Positions 10,665 through 21,583 of a stretch of 64,000 nucleotides of DNA are shown here, in pieces (positions within the stretch are counted from its first letter, which is position 1; each line of letters opens with the position of its first letter). The position numbers and the translations under genes were made by a program. The stretch spans positions 136,501 through 200,500 of the forward strand of contig CAUYUJ010018052.1 in NCBI GenBank assembly GCA_963575745.1. Direction: 5' to 3'. Origin of the DNA: Prorocentrum cordatum. Its lineage: Eukaryota; Sar; Dinophyceae; Prorocentrales; Prorocentraceae. Under the pieces are notes generated by a model, which made no database searches, was not told where the DNA came from, and saw only the letters and a program-made list of their open reading frames with translations.

Positions 10665-11226
10665 TATGTCCCCCCCTCTCTCTCCCTCTCTCTCTCTCTC
10701 CATTCCCCCCCTTCCCATGCTTCCAGTCGCCGTTCACCACCCCCCGTTCCCGACCCCGCCCGCACCCCTCCCCCCCAGGGAAGGGAAGCTGGCCTCCCGC
10801 CACCTTGCCTCCGCAAACCCACTCCGGGCCAGGAACCCGGCGGACGGGGCCTGCCGACCCGGTCGCCGAGATCGGGGCCTGGAGCCTAGGCCTGTGGAGC
10901 CACGGTGACGGCGGCGGCAGGAGGAGGAGGAGGAGGAGGAGGAGGAGGAGGAGGAGGAGGAGGGGAAGGAGGAGGAGGAGGACGAGGAGGAGGAGGTGGA
11001 GGAGGAGGAGGAGGAGGGGCCCTTTCCGCCCTGTCCCGCCCTGTCCCGTCGGGCACTCTCGGGACTCCCGGGCTCCTGGCTGCGGCCCCTCCCTTGGTCC
11101 GCATCTCCTCCCCGCCCGCCTCAATCTCTGCTACCGCTGTGGCCTTGCCCCTCCTCTCTCTCCCTCTGTCTCTCTCTCTCTCTCTCCCTCTCCCTCTCCC
11201 TCTCTCCCTCTCTCTCTCTCTCTTGC
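10665..11226. repeat. CT dinucleotide tracts and a GGA array
   Basis: CT runs at 10672-10702 and 11150-11224 and a GGA array at 10918-11018, separated by GC-rich unique DNA. The two CT runs are strikingly pure. Confidence 0.8.
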
Positions 11227-11587
11227 CCTCCTCTCAAGCGAGTCGCGTGAGTGTGCTGAGCGTCGAGCGTGTTCTACCAGCTTAGTTATGATTGTGCGCC
11301 TCTGCGGCGAGTCGTGCCCGATCCGTCGGTGCGTCGGCTCCCCAGGGCCCGAGGTTGGAACTGTTGGGGCGTGTCCAGGCCCCCGCTCAGCTTCGGCTGG
11401 CAGCCGCAAATACTGCCGAATGGTTCAAAAGGAGGAGGAGGAGGAGGAGGACTACGGTCTATGTTTTGGTGGAGGCCCTCGACGGATCGATCCTCGCCTC
11501 AGAGTGGCGCGACTCAGAGCACACGGCGCTCCTCCCGCGTTATGATCATTATGTTTGTTTTTGCTATCCTCTCGTTCACTCTCACCC
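11227..11587. other. Spacer, no gene recognised
   Basis: Includes a short GGA run near 11428-11450. No domain in any frame. Confidence 0.3.
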
Positions 11588-12660
11588 CCTCTCCTCCTCC
11601 TCCTCCTCCTCCTCCTCCTCCTCCTCCTCTTCTCTTCCTATTGCTCCTTGTCCTCCTCCATTGTTCCCTCTCTCGTTCTTCCATGTGCTCCTCATCCTCC
11701 TCCTTCTCGTCCTCCTCCTCCATTTCCTTCTGCATAACTTCTCCATGTCGCACCCCGAGGCCATTGTTTAGCGCGGGCCAGGCGTTTCGCTTGAGACTTC
11801 CTCATCATGTATGACCCTGGACCTTAGCGCTTCGCAGATGGAGGGCGTGCCGTTTTCAAAATGCGGTTCTCGCCTTACCGCCGCGCATGTTCGTGTTAAG
11901 CATTCGCTCGCAAGGAGTTTTATGGATGAAGGGCGGGCCGTTTTCAAAATGTGTCTCTCGCCTTAGCGCTGCGCGCATTCGTTTTTTGTTCACAAAACTG
12001 TGAGCGTTCCAAGGATTGATGGCGGCCATTTTCAAAATGTAGCTCTCGCCTTAGCGCCGCACGCATTCTTTCTAAAACATGTGCGCAAGTTTCACGGATT
12101 TAGGGCGGCTCCTTTTCAACATGTGGCTCTCGCCGTAGCGCCGTGCGCATTCTTTGTTTAGACTGTGCAAGAGCTTCACGGATTGAGGGCTGGCCGTTTT
12201 CAAAATGTAGCTCTCGCCTTAGCGCCGCACACATTCTTTCTAAAACATGTGCGCAAGTTTCACGGATTTAGGGCGGCTCCTTTTCAACATGTGGCTCTCG
12301 CCTTAGCGCCGCGCGCACTCGTTTTAATCAATTGCAGGATTTCCACGGATTGCCATGATCAGCGCACCAGAAGCGACATTTTGAAACGATTCAGTGGGGG
12401 CGCGACTGGTACGTTGATTCGCGGTGTTGAAGTCCCAAGGATGGCGTTCTGGTACGATTCAGGATCGTCAAGACGCAGACCCATGGCGCTAGAACCCCGA
12501 GAGCAATGCGATGGCATGGTTCAGGGTCTTCAAATGGTTGTCTTCCAACGAGACAGTTCCCTCAGTGGTAATGATCCGTTGTAGGGGCCTATGAAGAGGG
12601 AGCTTGGAGGGAGGGTTTATTCCAACGTCGTTGAAGACACTTGGGTTTACGCTGGTCCTT
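11588..12660 (+). repeat. Composite repeat, one full cycle
   Basis: TCC 11588-11737; head 11735-11820 (CATGTCGCACCCCGAGG, GGGCCAGGCGTTTCGC, GAGACTTCCTC); satellite units about every 80-100 bp from 11825 to 12345 (GGCCGTTTTCAAAATG, GCTCTCGCCTTAGCGCCGC, GCATTCGT); module B 12350-12480 (TTGATTCGCGGTGTTGAAGT, CAGGATCGTCAAGACGCA); module C 12500-12655 (TTGTCTTCCAACG, GGAGGGAGGGTTTATT); then the next TCC array. The modules align with the other copies in the same order. Confidence 0.78.
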
Positions 12661-12945
12661 CTCATTCTCCTTTTCGTCCTCATCCTCGTCCTCCTCCTCC
12701 TCCTCCTCCTCCTCCTCCTCCTCCTCCTCCTCCTCCCCCCCTCCCGCTGTTCCTCCTCCTCCTCCTCCCCTCCTCGTTCTCCTCCTTCCCCATCGCTCCC
12801 CGTTCCCCATCCCTGTCCCCTCCCCCCCCTCCTCCTACATTCCCCTCCTCCTCCCTCGGCTTGCCTCTCTCTCCTCCTCCTCTCTCCTCCTCCGTCCGCC
12901 TCCTCCTCCTTCCTCTCATCATCATCTCATCATTCATCACCATCA

Positions 12946-13018
<73 letters not shown>

Positions 13019-13245
13019 CTCTCCCCCTTCTCCTCCTCCTCCTCCTCCTAATCCTTTCTCCTCTTCTCCTCCTTCTCCTCCTCCTCCTTCACGTCCTCCT
13101 CATTCTGCTTCTCATTATCCTCCTCATTCTCCTCCTCATCCTCCTTCTCATTCTCCTCCTCATTCTCCTCCTCATTCTCCTCCTCATTCTCCTCCTCCTC
13201 CTCCTCCTCTTCTTCCTCCCCTTCTTCCTCCTCCTCGCGCTAACA
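12661..13245 (+). repeat. TCC and ATC trinucleotide arrays
   Basis: TCC arrays at 12685-12925 and 13022-13245 flank a pure ATC array at about 12930-13017. The second half contains the longer unit CTCCTCATTCTCCTC repeated several times. Confidence 0.88.
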
Positions 13246-14050
13246 CTACACTGCACACACGTCGGAGGCGCAACCAGTCCATGCACGACACAACGCAACA
13301 CGTGCACAAACACATACGCAACAACAAAATCGTGCTCTGCCTCTGTGCCACAAGGATCGACGAGGCGCCGCACGTCGCGGCTGGCCTGTGGCGCAACCGC
13401 TCCGACCGGCGGCGACGAATACCACGGCAGCCAGGGGGCCCGTGACCCCGGGCGGTGCTGGCTGCACTATTCCACCGTCCCTCGGTCGAGGGGGAGTGTC
13501 CTGTCTGCGCTCCTCCAGGGGACCGCCCCCTAAGGGGCAGGGGAGATCCCCCAACAGCACACAAAGCGAGGGGGGGCAGTCCCGAAGAAAACAGCGAAGA
13601 GGACCCCATCCGAGGGCGGTGGCGCAGGCGTCATCGCGTACTCGCCAGGAGCGTGGCGACGCGCTGCAACTAATGCTACATCACTGTGGCGCGGCACGGT
13701 GGCCGGAGAAAACCGCCCTCGCTGTGACTGCCGCCGCCTCTATCCCAGCGCCTGCTGATCCCTCATGCTGGCGCTCATCTGCCGCTTCTCTGTCTGGCTC
13801 GCTCCGGCGCCGCAACCAGTCTATGACATCTTGATGCGTTCAGGGGAGCACGGAGTCTGAATCTCCTGAGCACCCCGGTGGGGTGCCGCGACTTCCAAGA
13901 CGGCCTCGTGCATGTTCACCTGAAGTTTCTCACGTCCGCTGTGTGCCCCCTGACCCTCCATGCTGGAAGTCAAGGATGCCATCCTTCTTCCGCTCCTCGC
14001 CGCTGTGGTCCTCCTGAATCTCTCTCGCTCTCTCTTTCCAGGCTGCCTCG
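13246..14050. other. Spacer, no gene recognised
   Basis: GC-rich unique-looking DNA. The phrase CGGCGCCGCAACCAGTC near 13810 partly echoes GGAGGCGCAACCAGTC near 13264, suggesting a small duplication. No domain signature. Confidence 0.35.
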
Positions 14051-15230
14051 CTGCAGTCTCCTCCTCCCCCTCCTCCCTCCCCCCTCTCCTCTGCCTCCCT
14101 CCCCCCCTCTTCTTCTCCTCCTGCCCCTCCTCCTCCTCCTCCTCCTCCTCCCTCCTCCTCCTCCTCCCGACCCCTCCTCCTCCAACTCTCACCCTCCTCC
14201 TCCTCCTGTTTCCTCCTCCCCCTCGCCCTCCTCCTCCTCCTCCTGCTCCTCCTCCCCCTCCTCCTTTCCTCCTCCTCCTCCTCCTCCTGCTCCTCCTTCT
14301 CCTTTTCCTTCTCATCCTTCCTCCCCCCCTTCTCCCCCGATCCCTCTTCCTCATACATAACTCCTCCCTGTCGCATCCCGAGACGGGTCGGGAGGGCAGG
14401 CCGGGCGTTTCGCCTGAGACTGCCTCGCCAGTTGTGCTCCTGCAGCTTCGAATGTGCAACACCTTCACGGATGGAGGGCGGGCCTTCTTCAAAACACGGC
14501 TCCCGCTCTCAACGCCGCACGCACTCGTCGAAAACGTCCACGCAGGCGCTGCACGGACGGAGGCCGGGCCGTCCTCAGAAGGTGGCTCTCGCCTGGGCGC
14601 CGCGCGCACGCTTCTTCAACGTTCGCAGCACCTTCGCGGATGAAGGGCGGGCCGTTCCCAAGACGTGGCTCTCGTCGTGGCGCCGCGCACATCCGTTGCA
14701 ACTCCTTGCAAGGGCTTCGCGGGTGGCGGGCGGGCCGTCAAGACGTGGCTCTCGCCTGACCGCCCCGCGTGCATTCGGTCTCAAAAGCCGGGAGAGCTTC
14801 CAAGATGGAGGGCGGTTCTTTTTACAGATGTCGCTCTCGCCTTGGCGCCGCTCACAGTCGTCTTAACAGTTTACAGCACTTTCAAGGATACTTCTGGCTG
14901 GCGTCCCAGGCATGCTGTTTTGGAACGGCTTGGGACTGTCAAGACGCAAGGGTCGCGTATATTCGCGTGTTTTTTTTAACGTCCCAGAGATCATGTTCTG
15001 GCACGATTTAGGATCGCCAAGTCGCAACATTGACGTTGATTCGCGGCATCGTAATCCCAGGAATGGTTTTGGCACCTTTGAAGATGTTCAGACGATTGTC
15101 TTCGAATTGGGCCCTTCCCGCAGTGGAGACGAATCCTTGCAGGAGCCTGTGCAGAGGGAACTTTGAGGGAGGGTTTCTTGCAACATCGTTGATGAGCCTT
15201 GGGTGTGCCCTGGTCCTCCTCCCCCCCTGT
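14051..15230 (+). repeat. Composite repeat, one full cycle
   Basis: TCC arrays 14060-14330; head 14358-14450 (CTCCCTGTCGCATCCCGAGA, GGCCGGGCGTTTCGCCTGAG); satellite units 14450-14880; module B twice between 14890 and 15070 (GATCATGTTCTGGCACGATT, TTGATTCGCGGCATCG); module C 15085-15200 (GACGATTGTCTTCGAATTGG, TTGCAACATCGTTGATG). It ends in a short TCC/CCC-rich tract, as the other cycles do. Confidence 0.78.
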
Positions 15231-15535
15231 CCCTCCTCGCTCTCCGCCTCCGGCTTCCCCTGCTCCTTCCTTCTCCCGCCCCGCCTCGCGGCCCCTCGGC
15301 GCCGCTCGACCTCCCTGGGCCCCTGCCCGGGTCCCGCCGTTGGCTCCCGATGCAGGCTGGGGGGTCGACCTCTGGCTTGACACCGACGTCGGGAAGGAGA
15401 CTTCAGGGCAGGGGGCGGAAGCGTCGGGGGGAACGAGAGGGGGGGATAGCAAAGGGCCAGGACAGAAAGGGGCAGGGCAGGGCAGCTTTCGTACCCCCCC
15501 CCTTTCCCTATCCCCCCCCATTTGTTTATCCCCCC
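15231..15535. other. GC-rich spacer, nothing recognised
   Basis: Homopolymer-like C and G runs are frequent. No gene evidence. Confidence 0.3.
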
Positions 15536-15605
15536 CCTCTTCCTCCTCCTCCTCCTCCTCCTCCTCCTCCTCCTCCTCCTCCTCCTCCTCCTCCTCCTCC
15601 TCCTC

Positions 15606-15632
<27 letters not shown>
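15536..15632 (+). repeat. Pure TCC array
   Basis: About 95 bp of uninterrupted TCC repeats, one of the cleanest in the window and so probably young or actively changing in length. Confidence 0.92.
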
Positions 15633-15639
<7 letters not shown>

Positions 15640-15874
15640 TTTGTTCGGCCCGAAAGTGGGGACGGGGAGGCCGCAGCCAGGAGCCCACGGCCAAGGCCGG
15701 GAGAGGGAAAAATGGATGCCCGCGGCCGCCGCCGGGGCTCCACGCGGCCGAGGCTCCGAGCCCAGACCTTTTGGCGGACGTCGGCGCCCCGGCCGGGTCG
15801 GCAGGCCCCGTCTGCCAGGCTCGTGGCCCAGAGGGGGCTTGTTCGGGCGTTGCTAGGAGTGCCCCTGGCCCGAG

Positions 15875-16022
15875 GTAACCCCCAGCTTTTCGCTCCATTT
15901 TTGAGCCCCTGGGGCCCTCTGGGCCTCGTTAGGGGTGCTCTGGAGGCCGGCTGGGCCACCCTGGGAACCCTGGGGGCACCTTGGGCCAGGGGCACTTCCA
16001 GCAACACCCGACTTGTGGAGGC
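15875..16022 (+). repeat. Dispersed repeat of about 140 bp, copy 1 of a pair
   Basis: Shares with 19415-19560 the words CTTTTCGCTCCATTTT, GGGGCCCTCTGGGCCTCGT, CTGGGGGCACCTTGGG and CAGGGGCACTTCCAGCAACA, in the same order and spacing. The two copies differ by scattered substitutions. Function unknown. Confidence 0.75.
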
Positions 16023-16254
16023 AGGGTGACGCGGCGGCCAGCGGTCCTCTCCCCGGGGGAACGGCGAGCCGCATCGGTGCAGGGACCGGCGCAGGTCTGG
16101 GAACCCCGGGGCCAGGAGAGCCGCTTCGCCGCAGGCTGCGGGATCGGGGCCAGGCAGCGGCAGCGGCCCAGGCGCAGGTGCTGAATGCACGGTAGGGAGG
16201 GGCGGGCACGCCGCAGAGTGCCACGTCTTTTGATAGTAACACTGTAGATAGAAG

Positions 16255-16693
16255 AGGAGGAGGAGGAGGAGGAGGAGGAGGAGGAGGAGGAGGAGGAGGT
16301 GGAGGAGGAGGAGGAGGAGGAGAGGCTGAGGGGCGGGCACGCCGCAGAGTGCCTCTGCCCCTGACTTCGCCTCTCGTCTTCTCCGCTGGGCCCCCCCCGC
16401 GCCTTTGCGTCTCCTCTGCCTGCCTGGCCAGAAGCACCGTCAGACATTCGCGTCGGGGTTGTGACGTTGGGGAGAGTAGTGTGAAGAGGAGGAGGAGGAA
16501 GAGGAGGAGGAGGAGGAGGAAGAGGAGGAGGAGGAGGAGGAGGAGGGGGAGGAGAAGGAGGCGGAGGAGGGGGAGGAGAGGAGGAGAGGAGGGAGGAGGA
16601 GGGAGGAGGAAGGAGGGAGGAGGAGGGAGGAGGAGGGAGCAGGAGGCGGAGGAGGAGGCGAATGAGGAGGAGGAGGAGGAGGAGGAGGAGGAG
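16255..16693 (+). repeat. GGA arrays
   Basis: GGA runs at 16255-16322 and 16487-16693. The phrase GGCGGGCACGCCGCAGAGTGCC occurs directly before (16201) and directly after (16334) the first run, a flanking direct duplication. Confidence 0.85.
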
Positions 16694-17015
16694 GGAGCAG
16701 GGAGCCTGGGAATGAGCAAATGAACAGCGTTGCTTCGGGTTGCTCAGCGAAGTGCAGCAATATTGGTGCACTCTCCAGGGGAGCACAGGGCTTCCCAACA
16801 GAGACGTCAGCTCTGTCTCTTTTGAAACAGTTTGCAGCGGGACAAACTGTCAGCTGAAGCGCAAGCCAATCCATCTTTTCCCTGTTCCACCTCCCCCTCT
16901 GTCTTCGCCTGCGCCTGCGGCACCGCCCGATGGCGGAGGTGGCGGTGCTGCTGATCCTCCTGGAGCTTTCAAGCCCGTGAGATTCGCATATGTACGAGCC
17001 AAGCATTGCTGGAAA
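16694..17015. other. Spacer, nothing recognised
   Basis: Unique-looking DNA; no domain in any frame. Confidence 0.3.
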
Positions 17016-17157
17016 AGCGCGTTCCACGACTCGCAAAGTAACTACCCGCAAATGGCCAGGATCCGCCGCGGGGGATTTACGATACATTCCGTCGAGGAAG
17101 GCCTGTTTTTTTCTGACGTTTGCGAGTAGGCACTTTGCGAGTAGTGGAACGCGCTCG
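17016..17157. mobile_element. MITE-like inverted-repeat element, 142 bp
   Basis: The left arm starts AGCGCGTTCCACGACTCGCA. The reverse complement of the right arm starts AGCGCGTTCCACTACTCGCA. The match continues as AAGT..CTACYCGCAAA for roughly 35 nt. The centre is short and has no coding capacity. No second copy was found in the window and no clear target duplication was seen. Confidence 0.65.
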
Positions 17158-17934
17158 GTGATTTGCGGGGAGACCGAGCGGCCGCGGCGCTCTGCATGGT
17201 GGCGAGTGCCACCCATCCCTGCCGGGCAGCCGAAACAGGGAAAGAGCGGACGGAAACTCCGGATCGCCGAATGCCCGTCGAGCGGCGACAATACAACCAC
17301 CGGCCGCGCTTCGACACCCGCACACGTCTCTGGCGGTCCGCCTGCTCGGCGATCCTGAGACCTGGCGCCCGATCTTCTCCCGTCTAGAGCCCTGCCTCCT
17401 CCTGCTGGCCAGCTAGCAGCTCCCCGCACCTGGGCCAGCGGAGGGAGGGCAGCGGCATCGGCTCTGCGATAGCTCCCACGCCCGGGTCCGTCAGCGGGGA
17501 TCGGGGGCACGCTTGGGGCCGCCCCCTCCCCCGTCGGCGCTGCCGCTCGCCTCCTGCGCCCCGCTCCGTCCTCCTGGCCTGCGGGGCCACCGCGCGGGCC
17601 TTTGGGGCGGCCGCTCGGGACGAGCCTCGGCATATCCCCGGCGCGGCCTCGGCGCGGCGCCGCCGCTGGGACGCCGCCCGTGGGGCCCCGAAAACACGTC
17701 CGCTCGAGGCCTCCCAGACGGGGTCGGAGTAGAGTCGGGGCCCTGCAGAAGGAACCCTTTTCGTTGGGGAGGGGCGCCGCGTTCCTTAAGTGTTTCACAG
17801 CTTGCCTCCGGCTTTCCTTATATGTTCGACAGGAAATCGAAGGTTAACTTATGGAAAAAAGGGGCCTCGTTCCTTATTTAGGGTTCCTCAGGTCAACGCC
17901 CCGACTGTAGAGGGGGCCGGAGGGTCGCGCCGCA
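17158..17934. other. GC-rich spacer, no gene recognised
   Basis: A long minus-strand frame (16440-17798) crosses this stretch but also runs through the MITE and a GGA array, so it is not credible. Confidence 0.35.
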
Positions 17935-18090
17935 TCGCCGATGCCTCGGCGATGCATCGGCGACGCATCGGCGATACATCGGCGATGCACTGGCGACATC
18001 GGCGATGCATCGGCGACGTCGACGTGAAGCCAATCGGGCTGCACATCGAGCGGCACCGGCGATGCGTCGGCGATGCGGCGCGATCCTCTG
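17935..18090 (+). repeat. Minisatellite based on CGGCGATGCAT, 10-11 bp
   Basis: CGGCGATGCAT and CGGCGACGCAT words repeat about a dozen times. The main variation is CG versus TG. Confidence 0.75.
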
Positions 18091-18424
18091 GTCCCATCTC
18101 CGACCCCATCCGGGAGGCCCAGATCCGAACCCCTGCGGGAACTCCCCAAACCTCCGACCTCCCCAGTCAGCGCATGGCACCGGTTGCCTCCGGTCCCGCT
18201 CCCCGCGGGGGGCCTCGTGCACCGCCATCGCCTGCTGCAAGCCTTTGGGCGGCGATCGAGGGGGGGAAGTGAGAATGAGAAGGCCTTCTCGGAAAACGGC
18301 GGGGCTTCTCAGGAGCTCTCACGCCTTCGGAGGAGTTCTCTGTGTCTTCCTGGGAAGGCTCAGAACACTCCTCAGAAGAAGGCAGGGGGACTTCCGAGCC
18401 TTCCCGCCCCTTCCCATTTCCCCA

Positions 18425-18640
18425 GGAGAGCCCAGAGTCGAATCGATAAGTCGAATCGGCGATCGAAATTAATCGAATTGGTGCCAAGTCGGAAGGAGCC
18501 GAATCGGCTGAAATCGGCAGAGTAGTACGGCCTCACTGAGAAATCGGCATGCCCAAAGCGGACTCTGAAGCCGAATCGCACCGGCATCGGAACCCGTCGA
18601 AATCGAACCGACTCGAAATCGGAGGGATCGAAGCGAGCCC
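18425..18640. repeat. Degenerate AATCGG / TCGAAATCG short-period repeat
   Basis: The words GAATCGGC, TCGAAATCGG and CCGAATCG recur with spacing near 10-14 bp. A similar AATCGRCGCT pattern reappears at 19200-19345. Confidence 0.6.
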
Positions 18641-18761
18641 TGCTTCCCCCCCCCCTCGCCGCCGAGCCTTGACGCACCGACACGGACCTCTGCTCCCTCG
18701 GGGCCAGCATGACCGAGCCGACCGCCGCCCCCGTCGGCGGCCTCTGGCCGCCTCCTCCCTC

Positions 18762-19065
18762 AGGAGGAGCAGGAGGAGGCGGCGGAGGAAAAGGGGGAGG
18801 AGAAATGAGGAGGAGGAGGGAGGAGGAGAAGGAAGAGGAGGACAAGGAGGAGGAGGAGGAGGAGGAGGAGAGGAGGAGGAGGAGGAGGAGGAGGGAGGAG
18901 GGAGGAGGAGGGGAGGAGGGAGGAGGGAGGAGGAGGCGGAGGAGAGGAGGAGGAGGAGGAGGAGAGGAGGGAGGAGGGGAGGAGGAGGAGAGGAGGAGGA
19001 GGAGGAGGAGGAGAAGGAGGAGGAGGAGGAGGAGGAGGAGGGAGAGGAGGAGGGAGGGAGGAGGA
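18762..19065 (+). repeat. GGA array, about 300 bp
   Basis: Long GGA/GAG stretch with AGGGAGG and AAGG interruptions. Confidence 0.9.
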
Positions 19066-19199
19066 GCTGCCCCGCCCCTCGCGCGGGCGGCGCCCCCCCC
19101 CCCCGGAACGGCACGCGAGCCTTCTGTGGCACCTCGTTCGGCGGTTGCCAAAGGTGCCCCTTTTGGCGGCAACTCATGGGAGCCTCCCCTACCCTCTTG

Positions 19200-19345
19200 T
19201 TGCCTCTTGCGAATCGTCGCTCATCGACGCGAGTCGACGCTAATCGACGCTACATCGGCGCTAAATCGGCGCTAAATCGGCGCTAACCGACGCTACATCG
19301 GCACGTCTCGGCGACTCCCAGACGCTAATCGACGCTAGTTGACGC
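19200..19345 (+). repeat. Minisatellite AATCGGCGCTAA, about 11-12 bp
   Basis: AATCGACGCT, AATCGGCGCT and CATCGGCGCT occur about ten times. Related single words continue to about 19650 (ACCGACGCTAACCGGTGCTA). Confidence 0.75.
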
Positions 19346-19414
19346 TCAAGACGGACTTGAGAGGGTATACCAGGGTCCCATGATTTGCTACCAAATGTCC
19401 CTGGCCTGATGTGC

Positions 19415-19560
19415 CCCAAACTTTTCGCTCCATTTTGGCCCCACCTGGGGCCCTCTGGGCCTCGTGAGGGGTTCTCTCAAGGCCGTGGGGGCCTCCTTGG
19501 AAATCCTGGGGGCACCTTGGGACAGGGGCACTTCCAGCAACACCCGACTCATAGGGGCCT
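19415..19560 (+). repeat. Dispersed repeat of about 140 bp, copy 2 of a pair
   Basis: Partner of 15875-16022; same conserved words in the same order. Confidence 0.75.
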
Positions 19561-19660
19561 CTCGTGCGTGTCATCTTTCTGGCTCTGGCGAACCGACGCT
19601 AACCGGTGCTAGTCGGCGCTATTCGACATTCAATCTACGCTGGTCGATGCGAAGTCTGCG

Positions 19661-19959
19661 CTTTCCCATCGACTTGCAGAAGCCAGCGTGCGGTAGCGCA
19701 CCCTTGAGACGGAATTTCGAGGACAGGCAAGGGCCCCATGAATTGCCACCGAACGAGCTCTGTGGCCGCTGGCGGAGGCGCCCTCCGAGCTTAGAGGAAG
19801 AGCAATCGGCGTACAATTGATCGTTCGGAGGTCCGCGCAGCCCTCAAGAAAGCTTGCGCCCATGCAGGTGCCTCTTTTCTTCGAGGGCTGGAGGTGGGTG
19901 ACCGCTGCGGGGCTTCCCCGTCGGAGAGGCCTCCGGCCAAGCGCGGCCCGACCCGACCC
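19661..19959. other. Spacer, nothing recognised
   Basis: No domain or repeat stands out. Confidence 0.3.
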
Positions 19960-20552
19960 TCCTCCTCATCCTCCTTCTCCTCCTCTTCCTCCTCCTCCTT
20001 CTTCTTCTCCTCCTCCTCCTCCTCCTCCTCCTCCTCCTCCTCCCCCTCCTCCTCCTCCTCCTCCTCCTCCCCCTCCTCCTCCCCCCTCCTCCTCCTCCTC
20101 CCCCTCCTTCCTCCTCCTCCTCCTTCTCCTCCTCTTCGTCTCCTTCTCGTCCTCCTCCTCCTCCTCCTCCTCCTCCTCCTCCTCCTCCTCCTCCTCCTCC
20201 CCCTCCTGCGCCGACAGTTCCCTTCCGCGGCGCCCCCCTCGCCCTCGAGGCTCCCCTGTGGCCGCCTGGCCAGCCTCGGAGCGAGACCCGGGGCATGCTG
20301 TCTGGGTCACAAGACACTGCGCGGGCGCCGCGCCTCGCGATGCGCGACGCGCGGCCCTCGCGCCGCCCCCCCGGGAAAGGGCCATCGCTCTGGCCCAGAC
20401 CGCGAGGCGCGAAGCGCGGCTGTCCTTGAGCCCCCGCGGGTGGCCTAGGCCTCTGAAGGGGCTGGCGTGCCTGCGGAGGAGGAGGCGGAGGCGGAGGGGG
20501 AGGGGGAGGGGGAGGAGGAGGAGGGGGAGGAGGAGGGGGAGGAGGAGGACAG
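19960..20552. repeat. TCC array (19960-20210) and GGA array (20477-20552) in opposite orientation
   Basis: A 250-bp TCC-rich array and a 75-bp GGA/GGGGGA array flank about 270 bp of GC-rich unique DNA. The opposed orientations could pair into a large hairpin. Confidence 0.85.
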
Positions 20553-21121
20553 CGCACGCGCTGCGACTCCGCCTCCTCTCCAAGGAGTGGGCAGCGCGAC
20601 GCAGCGCCCGTGGGTACAATCGGCATCGGCTGGGTGGGAGATCGACGGATCGCTCGGCGCAGTGGCCCGAAGCCAAGGTTGGATAGGACGGCGTCAGCAC
20701 TCTCCCGCCGTCGGCAGCTGACCAAAGACTTCGACCCACTTGCTGGCGCCATTCCCTCCCAGACGAAGCCCTGACAATCGACCCGAGGTGAATCGCGCCG
20801 CGGACACGGAAGCGCTCCGATGTACCAACCGCGAGCAGAGAGCGCTCGCTCGCACGCTGCTGGGCGAGAGCCGCAAATCACGCACGTCCGAGTCGTTCAT
20901 CACTACACTCGCACCTGGCCTTTAAACGGGCCCAAACACATACAAGCAAATACACACAACTCCAAATTTTTCCTTCTTTTCGAATATTCTCTGGATTTTC
21001 GTCTTTCCCCCCCCTCACCCCCCACATCACCTCCCATATTTCCCCCTATGTTCCGGGGACTCGACGGTTGATTGTGTCTGTGTGTTTTTCCCCTCCTGAG
21101 CCTTACCCGTCACACGCAAGT
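20553..21121. other. Spacer, no gene recognised
   Basis: Composition shifts to more A+T at about 20920-21010 with CACACA and TTTTC runs. No domain in any frame. Confidence 0.3.
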
Positions 21122-21583
21122 ATGTACATGGGACTGGTGGCGACAGCCTTTGCGATAGAACTCGCCAGCGTGGCTGTCCTGTTAGTGCTTGCCAGCGCAG
21201 CTCTGCCAGTGCGGCCCTGGAGTTGGCGGGCAGCCACAACGCGAGAGGGTCCTTCGACACCTGGCCAGGGGAGGACGACGGGCGGGTTGCGATCGACAGC
21301 AGCACCGCGTGTTTTCGTTGAAGGGGTGCGGAGCGCGGCCATCCCTGCTCGACTCGACGATGCGGCAACTGCAAAGCGAATCCAACAAGTCGCCGGGCGG
21401 ACGAGACACTTACATCAGTCGAACTGCACTCAACAAGCTCATGCACCATACCGTGGCCTGGTAGAACACGATTGCGCTGCAAGCGGACATCACCCCCCAG
21501 GACCAGAATGGCCGACGACATCGCGAACAGGACGCGGACCGAGGACGACAGGGAGAGGAGGGGGGAAGGAGGAGGAGGAATAA
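21122..21583 (+). CDS. Possible small secreted or single-pass membrane protein, unrecognised
   Basis: Open frame of 153 codons from ATG 21122. The N-terminus MYMGLVATAFAIELASVAVL continues into a hydrophobic stretch to about residue 33, resembling a signal peptide or one helix. The rest is basic and Thr/Arg-rich and ends in Glu repeats from a GGA tract belonging to the neighbouring composite repeat. Third-position bias is moderate. Other frames over the same bases also read without stops, so this may be chance. Confidence 0.15.
   Translation: MYMGLVATAFAIELASVAVLLVLASAALPVRPWSWRAATTREGPSTPGQGRTTGGLRSTAAPRVFVEGVRSAAIPARLDDAATAKRIQQVAGRTRHLHQSNCTQQAHAPYRGLVEHDCAASGHHPPGPEWPTTSRTGRGPRTTGRGGGKEEEE

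Noticed and set aside
16440-17798. 452-codon minus-strand open frame
   Set aside because: Runs through a MITE-like element and a GGA array; composition is Arg/Pro/Ala from GC-rich DNA, with no domain.
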